Source of the DNA: Rhizobium gallicum bv. gallicum R602sp
GTDB lineage: Bacteria; Pseudomonadota; Alphaproteobacteria; Rhizobiales; Rhizobiaceae
Assembly (NCBI RefSeq): GCF_000816845.1
Contig: NZ_CP006880.1
Location: 62,001-126,000, forward strand
DNA: 64,000 nt
Direction of reading: 5' to 3'
The notes beneath the pieces are model-generated. The model saw nothing but the letters and a program-made list of their open reading frames with translations. It did not search any database and had not been told where the DNA came from. Position 1 is the first letter of the stretch. Each line of letters opens with the position of its first letter. Shown piece after piece: positions 17,669 through 25,354 of the stretch. The translations under genes and the position numbers were made by a program.

Positions 17669-17789
17669 ACGTCAGGCAAGCCTTTGGGACCGTCACGGAA
17701 TCTTAAGGAAAAATTCAGGCTGGCTTCGTTGTATGAAGGTGGGGCTCCTCCTTACGCTTAATGGATCAGAAGCGGGCGGGGAGGGTTCC

Positions 17790-19031
17790 ATGCAGAACGA
17801 ACAACAGCACAATGCGCCGATGCCTACGCGGCATCGCAACACCGCAAGTCTCATCCATACCTCGGCGCCGCATTTTGCCGCGGCACATTCGAAGGGCCTT
17901 ATGGCGCTCTATGCGAGGCCGCTCGCAGGGCGAAACGCCGAGATACGATCGGCAAGAGGCAAGACGAGAATCGTCACCGATTTCGTGCGGTGTTCCTATC
18001 TCGGGCTCGACAACCATCCGGTGATCGCGGCCGGTGCGATGGCAGCACTCCTGGACTACGGGACCCTTCACTGGTCCTGCGCGCGAACGCGCCTGAATTT
18101 TGCCGCTCTCGGTACCCTCGAAGAAGCCCTATCGGATCTCTTCGATGCGCGTGTCATTACATACACGACGGTGCTTGCCGCCAACATGAGTGCATTGCCG
18201 CTGATTGCCTCGGGCGCGCTGACAGACGGTGTGAAGCCCGTCATGGTATTCGATCGTCTGGCCCATGCAACGCTCGCCTTTAACAAACCGGTCGTCGCCG
18301 AAGAGACAGACGTCCGCACGATCGCTCATAACGACCTTGCCGCGCTCGAAGAGATCTGCGAGGCCCATCCATGCGTCGCCTATATCTGCGACGGCGTCTA
18401 TTCGATGGGTGGCAATGCGCCTATCGCCGAGCTTCTGGAACTCCAGCGGCGCTATGGACTATTCCTTTATATCGACGACGCGCATGGCGTTTCGATCTTC
18501 GGAGAGAAGGGCGCGGGTTTTGCCCGTTCGCAGATGCCAGGTGGCCTTGGCGAGCGGACAATCATTGCAGCCTCTCTCGGGAAGGGCTTCGGTGCTTCTG
18601 GCGGCATCCTGATGCTCGGCACGGCGCCCCAGGAGGAGGTCTTTCGGCGCTTCGCCATCGCCCATGCCTTTTCCGCTTCGATCAACGTTGCCGCAATCGG
18701 AGCTGCCATGGCGTCTCAGAGGCTCCATCGCACGGATGAGCTCAGGCAACGGCAGCAGAGGCTTGCGGCAAACATCGCACTCTTCGACGAACTGGTGCCA
18801 ACCGCCCAATCCGGATCGACACTCCCGATCCGTACCGTTTTCATTGGCGATGAACTGGCAGCGATCAACGCCGCACGACGTGTTCTGGTCGCAGGCAGCT
18901 ATGTGTCGGCCATCTTCTTTCCGACCGTTTCTTCGGGGCGGGCCGGCCTGCGCGTCTGCCCGACCGCCGATCATACCGTCGACGAGATCAGGGCTCTTGC
19001 CGTGGCAATTGACAAGGCACTGGAGCTGTAG
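17790..19031 (+). CDS. Alpha-oxoamine synthase family PLP enzyme (BioF/Kbl/CqsA-like)
   Basis: A 413-residue fold-type I PLP enzyme. DDAHG (229-233) matches the PLP-contacting Asp/His motif, and SLGKGFGASGG carries the Schiff-base Lys (K265). Family enzymes condense an amino acid with an acyl-CoA, with decarboxylation, to give an alpha-aminoketone; examples are BioF, Kbl, HemA, SPT and CqsA. The usual glycine-rich segment (GSGGSR) reads HWSCARTR here (residues 94-101), so substrate binding may differ. The ATG at 17790 has GGAGGG upstream. It follows the degenerate regulator by 121 bp and converges with the ABC operon. No biotin, haem or threonine-degradation genes are nearby. Confidence 0.85.
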   Translation: MQNEQQHNAPMPTRHRNTASLIHTSAPHFAAAHSKGLMALYARPLAGRNAEIRSARGKTRIVTDFVRCSYLGLDNHPVIAAGAMAALLDYGTLHWSCARTRLNFAALGTLEEALSDLFDARVITYTTVLAANMSALPLIASGALTDGVKPVMVFDRLAHATLAFNKPVVAEETDVRTIAHNDLAALEEICEAHPCVAYICDGVYSMGGNAPIAELLELQRRYGLFLYIDDAHGVSIFGEKGAGFARSQMPGGLGERTIIAASLGKGFGASGGILMLGTAPQEEVFRRFAIAHAFSASINVAAIGAAMASQRLHRTDELRQRQQRLAANIALFDELVPTAQSGSTLPIRTVFIGDELAAINAARRVLVAGSYVSAIFFPTVSSGRAGLRVCPTADHTVDEIRALAVAIDKALEL

Positions 19032-19040
19032 GGAAGGAGC

Positions 19041-19056
19041 CGGGTCTTTCGACCCG
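19041..19056. terminator. Possible bidirectional terminator between convergent operons
   Basis: CGGGTC-TTTC-GACCCG forms a 6-bp stem with a 4-base loop in the 34 bp between the convergent oxoamine synthase and binding-protein genes. There is no strong T-run, so efficiency is uncertain. Confidence 0.45.
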
Positions 19057-19065
19057 ACACATCTT

Positions 19066-20121
19066 TCATCGTATCCAGGCGTTCCAGCGCTCCAGCAGCA
19101 AAGCGGAATTGGTGTTGATCCATGCGGCGTCCGGGACGACGATATGATCCCGGATGTCTTCCTCGCTTGGAAGCCCTGCACGGGCCGCCGGCGACATCGC
19201 CGTGATCGCCTTGCTGCTTGGCGGCGTGCATAGGAGCTCCTCGCAGACGCGCGCCTGCGCGTCCGGACTATTTAGCCAGAAGGCGATCAGCTTCAGGGCA
19301 TTTTCCTTATTCGGCGCTCCCTTGATAACGGTCAGACGATCGCCGACCAGGAAGGACGCTTGATTGGACCAGCCGATGGCGCGACCCTCCACCTTCAGCG
19401 CATTGGCTCGCGTCAGCCAGATCTGGCCGATGCTGTAGTCGCCGTTACGGAAGCCCTGCACACTTTGGTCGCCCGTCTTCCACCAGACGGAGATATCGCC
19501 GCGAATGGTTTCAAGCTTGGCGAGCGCCCGATCAATATCGAGCGGGAAGAGCCTCTCCCGCGCTACGCCGTCGGCAAGCAGGGCAGCCGCCATAACCCGC
19601 CAGGGATCGTCGAAATTCGGGAAAGCCCGCCCGCCCGGAAAGCGCTTCGTGTCCCACATGTCCGCCCATGTCGTCGGCGCTCCATCAGGGAACGCGTCCG
19701 ATTTGTAGGCCATCAGAGTTGCCGTCGAAAACAGCCTGGCACCGGCACCGATGCAGGCGTCCTCGACGAGGTCCGGCCGGTCCTTGAACGCCTCGCAGAA
19801 CACGGCGAGGTCTTCCGATGTCGCCTTGTGATTGTCGGAATCCGCCTGGATTTCTCCATCGGGATAAAGATCCCAGGTGACATTGCCGGTTTTGACCATG
19901 GCCGTTGCCTTGGCGCGCATCTCGGCATTGGTAGCAGCCACCGAAACGACTTTGATCCCGGTGCTCGCGGTGAATGGATCGAACCAGAACTTCCTCAACG
20001 CAGCGTCATAGGAGCCACCCGTCGTTGCCACGACAACGCGCTCCTCAGCAACCGCCGGCGAAACCACTGCGAACTGCAGGGCAGTCGTGCAGGCTGCGAT
20101 AAATGTCATTGACCTCTTCAT
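19066..20121 (-). CDS. PotD-like ABC transporter substrate-binding protein
   Basis: A 351-residue periplasmic protein with a signal peptide (cleavage near AVAEER). It starts ERVVVATTGGSYDAALRKFW and continues with SVWWKTGDQSVQGFRNGDYSIGQIW, typical of the spermidine/putrescine, AEP and thiamine binding group. The cognate permeases and ATPase are directly upstream. Ligands of this group are small cations or phosphonates. The adjacent aminotransferase and oxoamine synthase favour an amine, but this is inference. Confidence 0.9.
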   Translation of the reverse strand: MKRSMTFIAACTTALQFAVVSPAVAEERVVVATTGGSYDAALRKFWFDPFTASTGIKVVSVAATNAEMRAKATAMVKTGNVTWDLYPDGEIQADSDNHKATSEDLAVFCEAFKDRPDLVEDACIGAGARLFSTATLMAYKSDAFPDGAPTTWADMWDTKRFPGGRAFPNFDDPWRVMAAALLADGVARERLFPLDIDRALAKLETIRGDISVWWKTGDQSVQGFRNGDYSIGQIWLTRANALKVEGRAIGWSNQASFLVGDRLTVIKGAPNKENALKLIAFWLNSPDAQARVCEELLCTPPSSKAITAMSPAARAGLPSEEDIRDHIVVPDAAWINTNSALLLERWNAWIR

Positions 20122-20152
20122 GTCTTTCCTCGCGTGATGAAAATTCGACCGC

Positions 20153-20983
20153 CTATTCCTCCCGGCGGCCCTTCAGGAGTTCGACCGAGCCCATCAACAA
20201 AAGCGAGATTGCGACCATGAGGGTCGAGACCGCGGCAATGACGGGTGTCAGGTTGAAATCGATATCTTCGAACATCTTCCGGCTGATCGTCTTGCCTCCC
20301 GTATCCGAGATGAAGAAGGCGACCGTGGCCTCATCGAACGAGGCGAGGAAGGCAAAGACGGCGGCCACTGCCACGGCAGGGGCGATGTTCGGCAGGACCA
20401 CGCTGAAAAACGCCTGTGTTCGCGAAGCGCCGCAGCTGAGCGCTGCACGCTCGAGAGCCGGATCGAAACGTTCGAGTGCTGCGCTGACGGTAATCACCAC
20501 ATAGGGGATCGACAGGACGCAATGGGCAATGAGAAAGCCGGTGAAGTTGCCGGTAAGCCCGATCGGCGAGAAGACGAGATAAAGCGCGACGCCGAAGACG
20601 ACATGGGGAACGATCATCGGAGCCATCGCCAGCGCCTTCAGAGCGTTCCGGCCGGGCAGGCTCCCGCGCACGATGGCAAGCGACGCCAGCGTGCCTGTCG
20701 CAGTCGCTGCGACAGCGGTCGAAAACGCAATTTTCAGACTGAAGACGGTTGCTGCCCGCCAGTCCGGATCGGCCAGATAATCGAGGTACCAACGCAGCGT
20801 CAACCCGCGGGGCGGCAACTCGATATAGGCCGTTGCGTTGAGCGACATTGGAACGATGAGAAGCGTGGGCATCAGCAGGAAGAACAGCACGACGCCGATT
20901 CCGGCACCGCCCGCGAGCCGAACGATGGTCGTGCGGAGCGGATGGCTAAAGGTTCTTGCTGCAACGGGTTGGTCAGGCGACAC
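20153..20983 (-). CDS. PotC-like ABC transporter permease
   Basis: A 276-residue inner-membrane protein with six helices. The ATPase-coupling loop reads ERAALSCGASRTQAFFSVVLPNI. It overlaps the upstream permease by 11 nt, indicating translational coupling, and precedes the binding-protein gene by 31 bp. Confidence 0.92.
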   Translation of the reverse strand: MSPDQPVAARTFSHPLRTTIVRLAGGAGIGVVLFFLLMPTLLIVPMSLNATAYIELPPRGLTLRWYLDYLADPDWRAATVFSLKIAFSTAVAATATGTLASLAIVRGSLPGRNALKALAMAPMIVPHVVFGVALYLVFSPIGLTGNFTGFLIAHCVLSIPYVVITVSAALERFDPALERAALSCGASRTQAFFSVVLPNIAPAVAVAAVFAFLASFDEATVAFFISDTGGKTISRKMFEDIDFNLTPVIAAVSTLMVAISLLLMGSVELLKGRREE

Positions 20984-21890
20984 TGTTTATTCCTTTGCTG
21001 ATCGAAAGTGCGCGGCGGAAGGCGAGGACGACGAGCAGCGTTACCAGGAGCAGGACGGTCGAAAGAGCTGCTGCAAACGGCCAGTCGAGAACGACCATCG
21101 TCTGCTGGGCGATAAGGGTCGCCATCGTCATGGCTTCCGGTCCGCCGACGAGTGCTGGCGTGATGTAAAAGCCGATCGCCAGGATGAAACACATGACGCA
21201 GCCGGCGAAGACGCCCGGCAGCGAGAGCGGCAGGACGACGCGCAGGAAGGTCGCAAGCGAACCGGCGCCGAGGCTGCGGGCCGCGAGCGCATAGTCAGGG
21301 GAGATCGAGCGCAACGCATTGGCGATGGGCAGGATCATGAACGGCATCAGCACATGCGTCATGGCCAGGATGACCGCGCCGTCGGTATAAAGCAATTTCA
21401 GCGGCGCGGCGATGAAACCGCTCTCGACCAGAAAGGCGTTGACGAGGCCGCTGCGCTGCAAGAGCACGATCCAGGCATATGAGCGCACGAGCACCGAGGT
21501 CCACAATGGAACGAGAACAGCCGCGGCAATGACGAGCGCCAGGCGACCCCGCGCTTTGGACATCGCCAGAGCGACTGGATAGCCGAACATGAGGCTGAGC
21601 AGCGTGACGATGGCGGCAGTCGAGATCGTGCGCGACAAGACTCCGAGATAAAGCGATGTCGTAAAGATGCGCCGGTATTGCTCGAGATCCGCTGCAGCGT
21701 CGCCGAAGCTCATGATCACGAGTCGCGCAATCGGATAGAGGAAGCCGATCGAAAACAGGACGATCAACGGCATCAGGAGAACGAGTGTCAATGTTGCTCC
21801 GTAGCGCCCAGCCGGTGTCGCTGCTCCAAGGCGCAGCGCCGGTCCGATGAGGCGTCCAGGAGTTGGTGCGGCCGACATGTCCATACTCAC
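20973..21890 (-). CDS. PotB-like ABC transporter permease
   Basis: A 305-residue inner-membrane protein with six helices after a short cytoplasmic N-terminus. The coupling loop is YALAARSLGAGSLATFLRVVLP. The start overlaps the ATPase stop by 4 nt. It forms the membrane pore with the PotC-like subunit. Confidence 0.92.
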   Translation of the reverse strand: MSMDMSAAPTPGRLIGPALRLGAATPAGRYGATLTLVLLMPLIVLFSIGFLYPIARLVIMSFGDAAADLEQYRRIFTTSLYLGVLSRTISTAAIVTLLSLMFGYPVALAMSKARGRLALVIAAAVLVPLWTSVLVRSYAWIVLLQRSGLVNAFLVESGFIAAPLKLLYTDGAVILAMTHVLMPFMILPIANALRSISPDYALAARSLGAGSLATFLRVVLPLSLPGVFAGCVMCFILAIGFYITPALVGGPEAMTMATLIAQQTMVVLDWPFAAALSTVLLLVTLLVVLAFRRALSISKGINSVA

Positions 21891-22984
21891 GACCCTTGCC
21901 TTTCGAACACATGCAGGCTGTCTTCGTGTGCCACGATGTCGACACGCGCGCCGGCATCGAGACCGGCCGGTTTGGTATCGACGGATGTCTGGATCTGGAT
22001 AAGCGGACGGCCATCGGTTTCGGCGCGCACCAGATGAAGCTCGCAGGCTCCGGTGAACACACTCGCTTCAAGCGTTCCGGGAATGACGTTCCTTCCGCCC
22101 TTGCCGCGTGCCGTCAGGCATAGCTTTTCCGGGCGCATGGCAAGTTTAAGCCGCGCGCCTGGACGGATGGTGCCGTTGACGCTGCTTGCCTGCAGCACGA
22201 CGGTCTCCCCAAGCCTCACCGCATGAAAACCCTCATGAAGGCCAAGATAGATTCCCTCGGCAAAGCTCATTCGCCCGATGAAATCGGCAACGAATGCGGT
22301 TTGCGGCTGCCGGTAAAGCGATGCAGGGCTTCCCACTTGGGCGATCTCGCCGGCCGCCATGACGGCGACCCGATCCGACATGGTGAGCGCTTCCTCCTGA
22401 TCGTGCGTGACATAGATCACCGTTGCACCAAGGCGTTGCTGAAGCTGCTTGATCTCCAACTGCATGGTCTCCCGCAGCTTCTTGTCGAGCGCGCCGAGCG
22501 GCTCGTCCATGAGGAGCACCGGAGGCTCGAAGACAATGGCACGGGCAACTGCGACGCGCTGCTGCTGGCCGCCCGACAGTTGATGGGGATAGCGGCGAGC
22601 GAGGTCATCGAGCTGCACGAGTTCGAGCGTCTCGGCCACCTTGCGTTCCCGTTCGTTTCGCGGCAGGCGGCGCATCTTCAGGGGAAAGGCGATGTTTTCG
22701 GCAACCGTCATGTGCGGAAACAGCGCATAGCGCTGGAACACCATGCCGATGTCGCGCCGATTAGGCGGGAGCTGCGTGACGTCCCGCCCGCCGATGACGA
22801 TGCGCCCGGCGCTTGGCGTCTCAAAGCCGGCAATCATGGTCAGAAGCGTCGTCTTTCCCGAGCCCGATGGCCCGAGGATCGAAACGAATTCGCCAGCTTC
22901 GACCTCAAGCGTCACGCTTCGGACCGCGGTATGGGCGCCATACTGCTTGCATGCGCCGTCGATGAATATGGGGGCACCGATCAA
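21887..22984 (-). CDS. PotA-like ABC transporter ATP-binding protein
   Basis: A 365-residue ATPase with Walker A GPSGSGKTT, signature LSGGQQQRVAVAR, Walker B VLLMDEPLGALDKKLR and H-loop YVTHDQEEAL. A TOBE domain (AMRPEKLCLTARG) closes the protein. It is the first gene of the minus-strand transporter operon, and its promoter shares the 164-bp region with gntR, where the perfect operator palindrome lies. Confidence 0.94.
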   Translation of the reverse strand: MIGAPIFIDGACKQYGAHTAVRSVTLEVEAGEFVSILGPSGSGKTTLLTMIAGFETPSAGRIVIGGRDVTQLPPNRRDIGMVFQRYALFPHMTVAENIAFPLKMRRLPRNERERKVAETLELVQLDDLARRYPHQLSGGQQQRVAVARAIVFEPPVLLMDEPLGALDKKLRETMQLEIKQLQQRLGATVIYVTHDQEEALTMSDRVAVMAAGEIAQVGSPASLYRQPQTAFVADFIGRMSFAEGIYLGLHEGFHAVRLGETVVLQASSVNGTIRPGARLKLAMRPEKLCLTARGKGGRNVIPGTLEASVFTGACELHLVRAETDGRPLIQIQTSVDTKPAGLDAGARVDIVAHEDSLHVFERQGS

Positions 22985-23145
22985 GTTTACTCCCTCCTAC
23001 AGAATTTGAGCCGTCCTTACGGTTTGAAGACATAGCTTTGCCGCTCCGGCGGCGGGTTCCCACGCCGCAATCTCCGCCCAGCGTTGCTAATATTCACAAT
23101 CTCGTTATGCTGTTACATTAAACCGTAATATTCCTGTTACATGTG

Positions 23146-23161
23146 TTTTGTTGCAACAAAA
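23146..23161. promoter_or_regulatory. Perfect 16-bp palindrome, candidate GntR operator
   Basis: TTTTGTTGCAACAAAA is a perfect palindrome between the divergent ABC operon and gntR. It lies 31 bp before the gntR ATG. Related TGTTACAT/TGTTACATG sequences at 23111 and 23135 lie beside it. Close copies occur before the other two transcription units of the cluster. It fits an autoregulated GntR/FCD repressor controlling both directions. Confidence 0.7.
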
Positions 23162-23192
23162 ACGCGGCATGTCAATGCCAGGGGGAGAAAAT

Positions 23193-23903
23193 ATGGACGA
23201 CAGTACAACTGCGGGTGCGTCTGGTGCGGAAGGCCACCAGGGGCGCCTTAGCGATTATGTCTATGAATCACTCAAGGACCAGCTCACCCGCGGCGCTTAC
23301 AGCCCCGGCAAGAAGCTGCCGATCCGCACTGTCGCCGAGACCTTGGGCGTCGGTTCTACTCCGGCGCGCGAGGCGATCAATCGACTCGTCTTCGAGGGCG
23401 CCTTGGTGATGTCGGGTCCGAAGACAGTCATCGTTCCCTACCTCGATCTTGCGGGGCTTTATGAGGTGACGCAGATGCGGCTTGCCCTCGAAGGGCTTGC
23501 GGCCGAAAAAGGTGCTGCCAACGCAACCGACGAAACCGTCGAAACTCTTTTGAAATTACAGGAGAAAATCAGTCTGTCCCTCGACGAGAAGCGATACCGG
23601 GATGCGCTACACGTCAATAAAGAGTTTCATTTTACCATCTACCGTCTTTGTGGCATGCCGCATCTTCTTTCGACGATCGAAGCTTTATGGCTGCGTGTCG
23701 GATCATCCTTCCACGACCTCTATCCGGAATTTGCCGAGCAGCGCTACGGCGTCCACAACCACATGGTCGCCATCGAGGCGCTGGCCGAGGGTGAGGCGTC
23801 TTTCGTGCGAGCGGCGATGGAAAATGACATTCGCGACGGCTACAGGCGCCTCAAGAAGGCGGCCCAGTCGCGCACTGGTCATCGCGCAGCGCCCTTCGGT
23901 TGA
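23193..23903 (+). CDS. GntR-family (FCD) transcriptional regulator
   Basis: A 236-residue regulator. The N-terminal winged helix contains YESLKDQLTRGAYSPGKKL and LGVGSTPAREAINRLVFEGAL. The C-terminal FCD ligand domain has the metal-site pattern NKEFHFTIYRL and VHNHMVAIEAL. FCD regulators sense small carboxylates or amino-acid-like ligands. The ATG at 23193 has GGGGGAGAA upstream; an earlier TTG lies inside the operator palindrome and is unlikely. It is probably the regulator of the whole cluster through TGTTGCAACA elements, and may autoregulate. Confidence 0.92.
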   Translation: MDDSTTAGASGAEGHQGRLSDYVYESLKDQLTRGAYSPGKKLPIRTVAETLGVGSTPAREAINRLVFEGALVMSGPKTVIVPYLDLAGLYEVTQMRLALEGLAAEKGAANATDETVETLLKLQEKISLSLDEKRYRDALHVNKEFHFTIYRLCGMPHLLSTIEALWLRVGSSFHDLYPEFAEQRYGVHNHMVAIEALAEGEASFVRAAMENDIRDGYRRLKKAAQSRTGHRAAPFG

Positions 23904-23906
23904 TCT

Positions 23907-23918
23907 TTTTTGTTGCAA
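23907..23918. promoter_or_regulatory. Candidate GntR operator before the aminotransferase, site 1
   Basis: TTTTGTTGCAAC repeats the left three quarters of the gntR palindrome immediately after the gntR stop codon. It lies about 75 bp before the aminotransferase start. Confidence 0.58.
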
Positions 23919-23936
23919 CTTCTTCGCCATTGTGAT

Positions 23937-23950
23937 TTTTGTTGTAACAT
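23937..23950. promoter_or_regulatory. Candidate GntR operator before the aminotransferase, site 2
   Basis: TTTTGTTGTAACAT carries the core TGTTGTAACA, one base different from the consensus TGTTGCAACA. Its core starts 29 bp after the core of site 1, about three helical turns, so the two could be bound on one DNA face. Confidence 0.55.
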
Positions 23951-23963
23951 AATTGCAATGTTC

Positions 23964-23980
23964 GGACGCACGGTGCGTCC
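23964..23980. promoter_or_regulatory. Hairpin directly before the aminotransferase ribosome site
   Basis: GGACGCA-CGG-TGCGTCC is a perfect 7-bp stem with a 3-base loop. It ends one base before the ribosome site GGAGGAAGAAG of the gene starting at 23993. It could be a leader RNA stem modulating translation or a protein-binding palindrome. Confidence 0.45.
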
Positions 23981-23992
23981 CGGAGGAAGAAG

Positions 23993-25354
23993 ATGCTTCA
24001 TACACGTGACATTTCCGGGGACCGGCCGCTGTCGCGCGCCCGGTCCCATCATTTTTTCAACAGAGGGCGGAAAATCTTTCCCTCGGGCGTGACGCGGGTG
24101 ACCGTCGAGCGTCAACCGGTACCGGTCTACATTGCCCGCGGCGAAGGGGCTTATGTGCTCGACGTCGACGGCAACCGGTTCCTGGATCTCAACAACAATT
24201 TCACGACGCTGATCCACGGCCACGGTTTCCTGCCGGTCGCCGACGCCGTTGCCGACCTCCTTCACCGCGGAACCTGCTTTTCCAATCCGACGGAACACGA
24301 AATCGACCTTGCCGAACTCCTCGCCGAGCGCATTCCGGCGATCGAACACGTTCGCTTCGTCAACAGCGGGACCGAAGCCGTGATGTTTGCGATCAAGGCG
24401 GCGCGTGCCTTTACGGGCCGGACCGGCATCGTCCGCGTCGAGGGCGCCTATCATGGCGCCTATGACTGGGCCGAGGCCGGTCAGGCGAGTTCACCGACAC
24501 GTTGGGGGGACGGGTCGAGACCCAATGCGATTCCCGCCTATCGCGGGACGCCCCCGTCGGTCGCCGACGACGTTGCCGTCATTCGCTTCAATGATGTCGA
24601 GGGCATCGAACGCAGAATGGCGGACGTAGGTGCCAGAACGGCCTGCGTCCTGATCGATCCGATGCCGAGCCGCGCGGGGCTGATCGAGCCGAAGGCGGAT
24701 TTCCTGCAGGCGTTGCAGGCTGCCGCGCACAAGCACGGCGTTCTCCTCGTCGCCGATGAAGTGCTCAATCTGCGGCAATCCTATCGCGGCGCCTCGGCCC
24801 GCTATGGCCTCGAACCGGATCTGATTGCCTGCGGCAAGATCATCGGCGGCGGCTTTCCAGTAGGCGCTGTCGGTGGACGGGCAAACGTCATGAGCGTTTT
24901 CGCCAACGACAAGGGAAAGCCGCTCCTGCCGCAGGGCGGAACATTTTCGGCAAACCCCGTGTCGATGGTGGCCGGCCGTGTCGCGATGGAGGCGATGACC
25001 GAGGAGGCCTTCCATGGCCTGGAGCGCCTTGGGGACAACGTCCGGTCCGGATTGCAGAACGCAATCGATCGCACCGGCGCGCCCTTCAGCGTCAGCGGTG
25101 CCGCCTCGCTGTTTCGCATCCATCCGAAGAAGCAGGCACCCAGCGACTATCGAAGCGGCTATCCGACACAGGCCGAAAACGACATCAACACCGCGCTTTC
25201 CGATTATTTCCTTCATCGCGGCATCCTGCTGCCGAACGGCGCCGCCGCCTGCCTGTCGACCGCAATGACGGCCTACGACGCCGATGCGGTCGTCACGACC
25301 TTCTCCGACTTCCTCTCGACCCCTGCCGCTCAAGAATTCGAGGCCTCCCGATGA
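23993..25354 (+). CDS. Class III aminotransferase (glutamate-1-semialdehyde mutase-like)
   Basis: A 453-residue PLP enzyme. VNSGTEAVMFAIKAAR is the phosphate-binding segment, D255 in LLVADEVLNLR pairs with the pyridine nitrogen, and K282 in IACGKIIGGGFPVG is the Schiff-base Lys. The overall pattern is closest to GSA-aminomutase-like transaminases that act on a terminal amine or beta-amino acid. It overlaps the ThDP enzyme gene by 4 nt, so it is the first structural gene of a four-gene operon. Given the neighbours it probably deaminates an imported amine, or aminates an intermediate. The substrate is unknown. Confidence 0.9.
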   Translation: MLHTRDISGDRPLSRARSHHFFNRGRKIFPSGVTRVTVERQPVPVYIARGEGAYVLDVDGNRFLDLNNNFTTLIHGHGFLPVADAVADLLHRGTCFSNPTEHEIDLAELLAERIPAIEHVRFVNSGTEAVMFAIKAARAFTGRTGIVRVEGAYHGAYDWAEAGQASSPTRWGDGSRPNAIPAYRGTPPSVADDVAVIRFNDVEGIERRMADVGARTACVLIDPMPSRAGLIEPKADFLQALQAAAHKHGVLLVADEVLNLRQSYRGASARYGLEPDLIACGKIIGGGFPVGAVGGRANVMSVFANDKGKPLLPQGGTFSANPVSMVAGRVAMEAMTEEAFHGLERLGDNVRSGLQNAIDRTGAPFSVSGAASLFRIHPKKQAPSDYRSGYPTQAENDINTALSDYFLHRGILLPNGAAACLSTAMTAYDADAVVTTFSDFLSTPAAQEFEASR

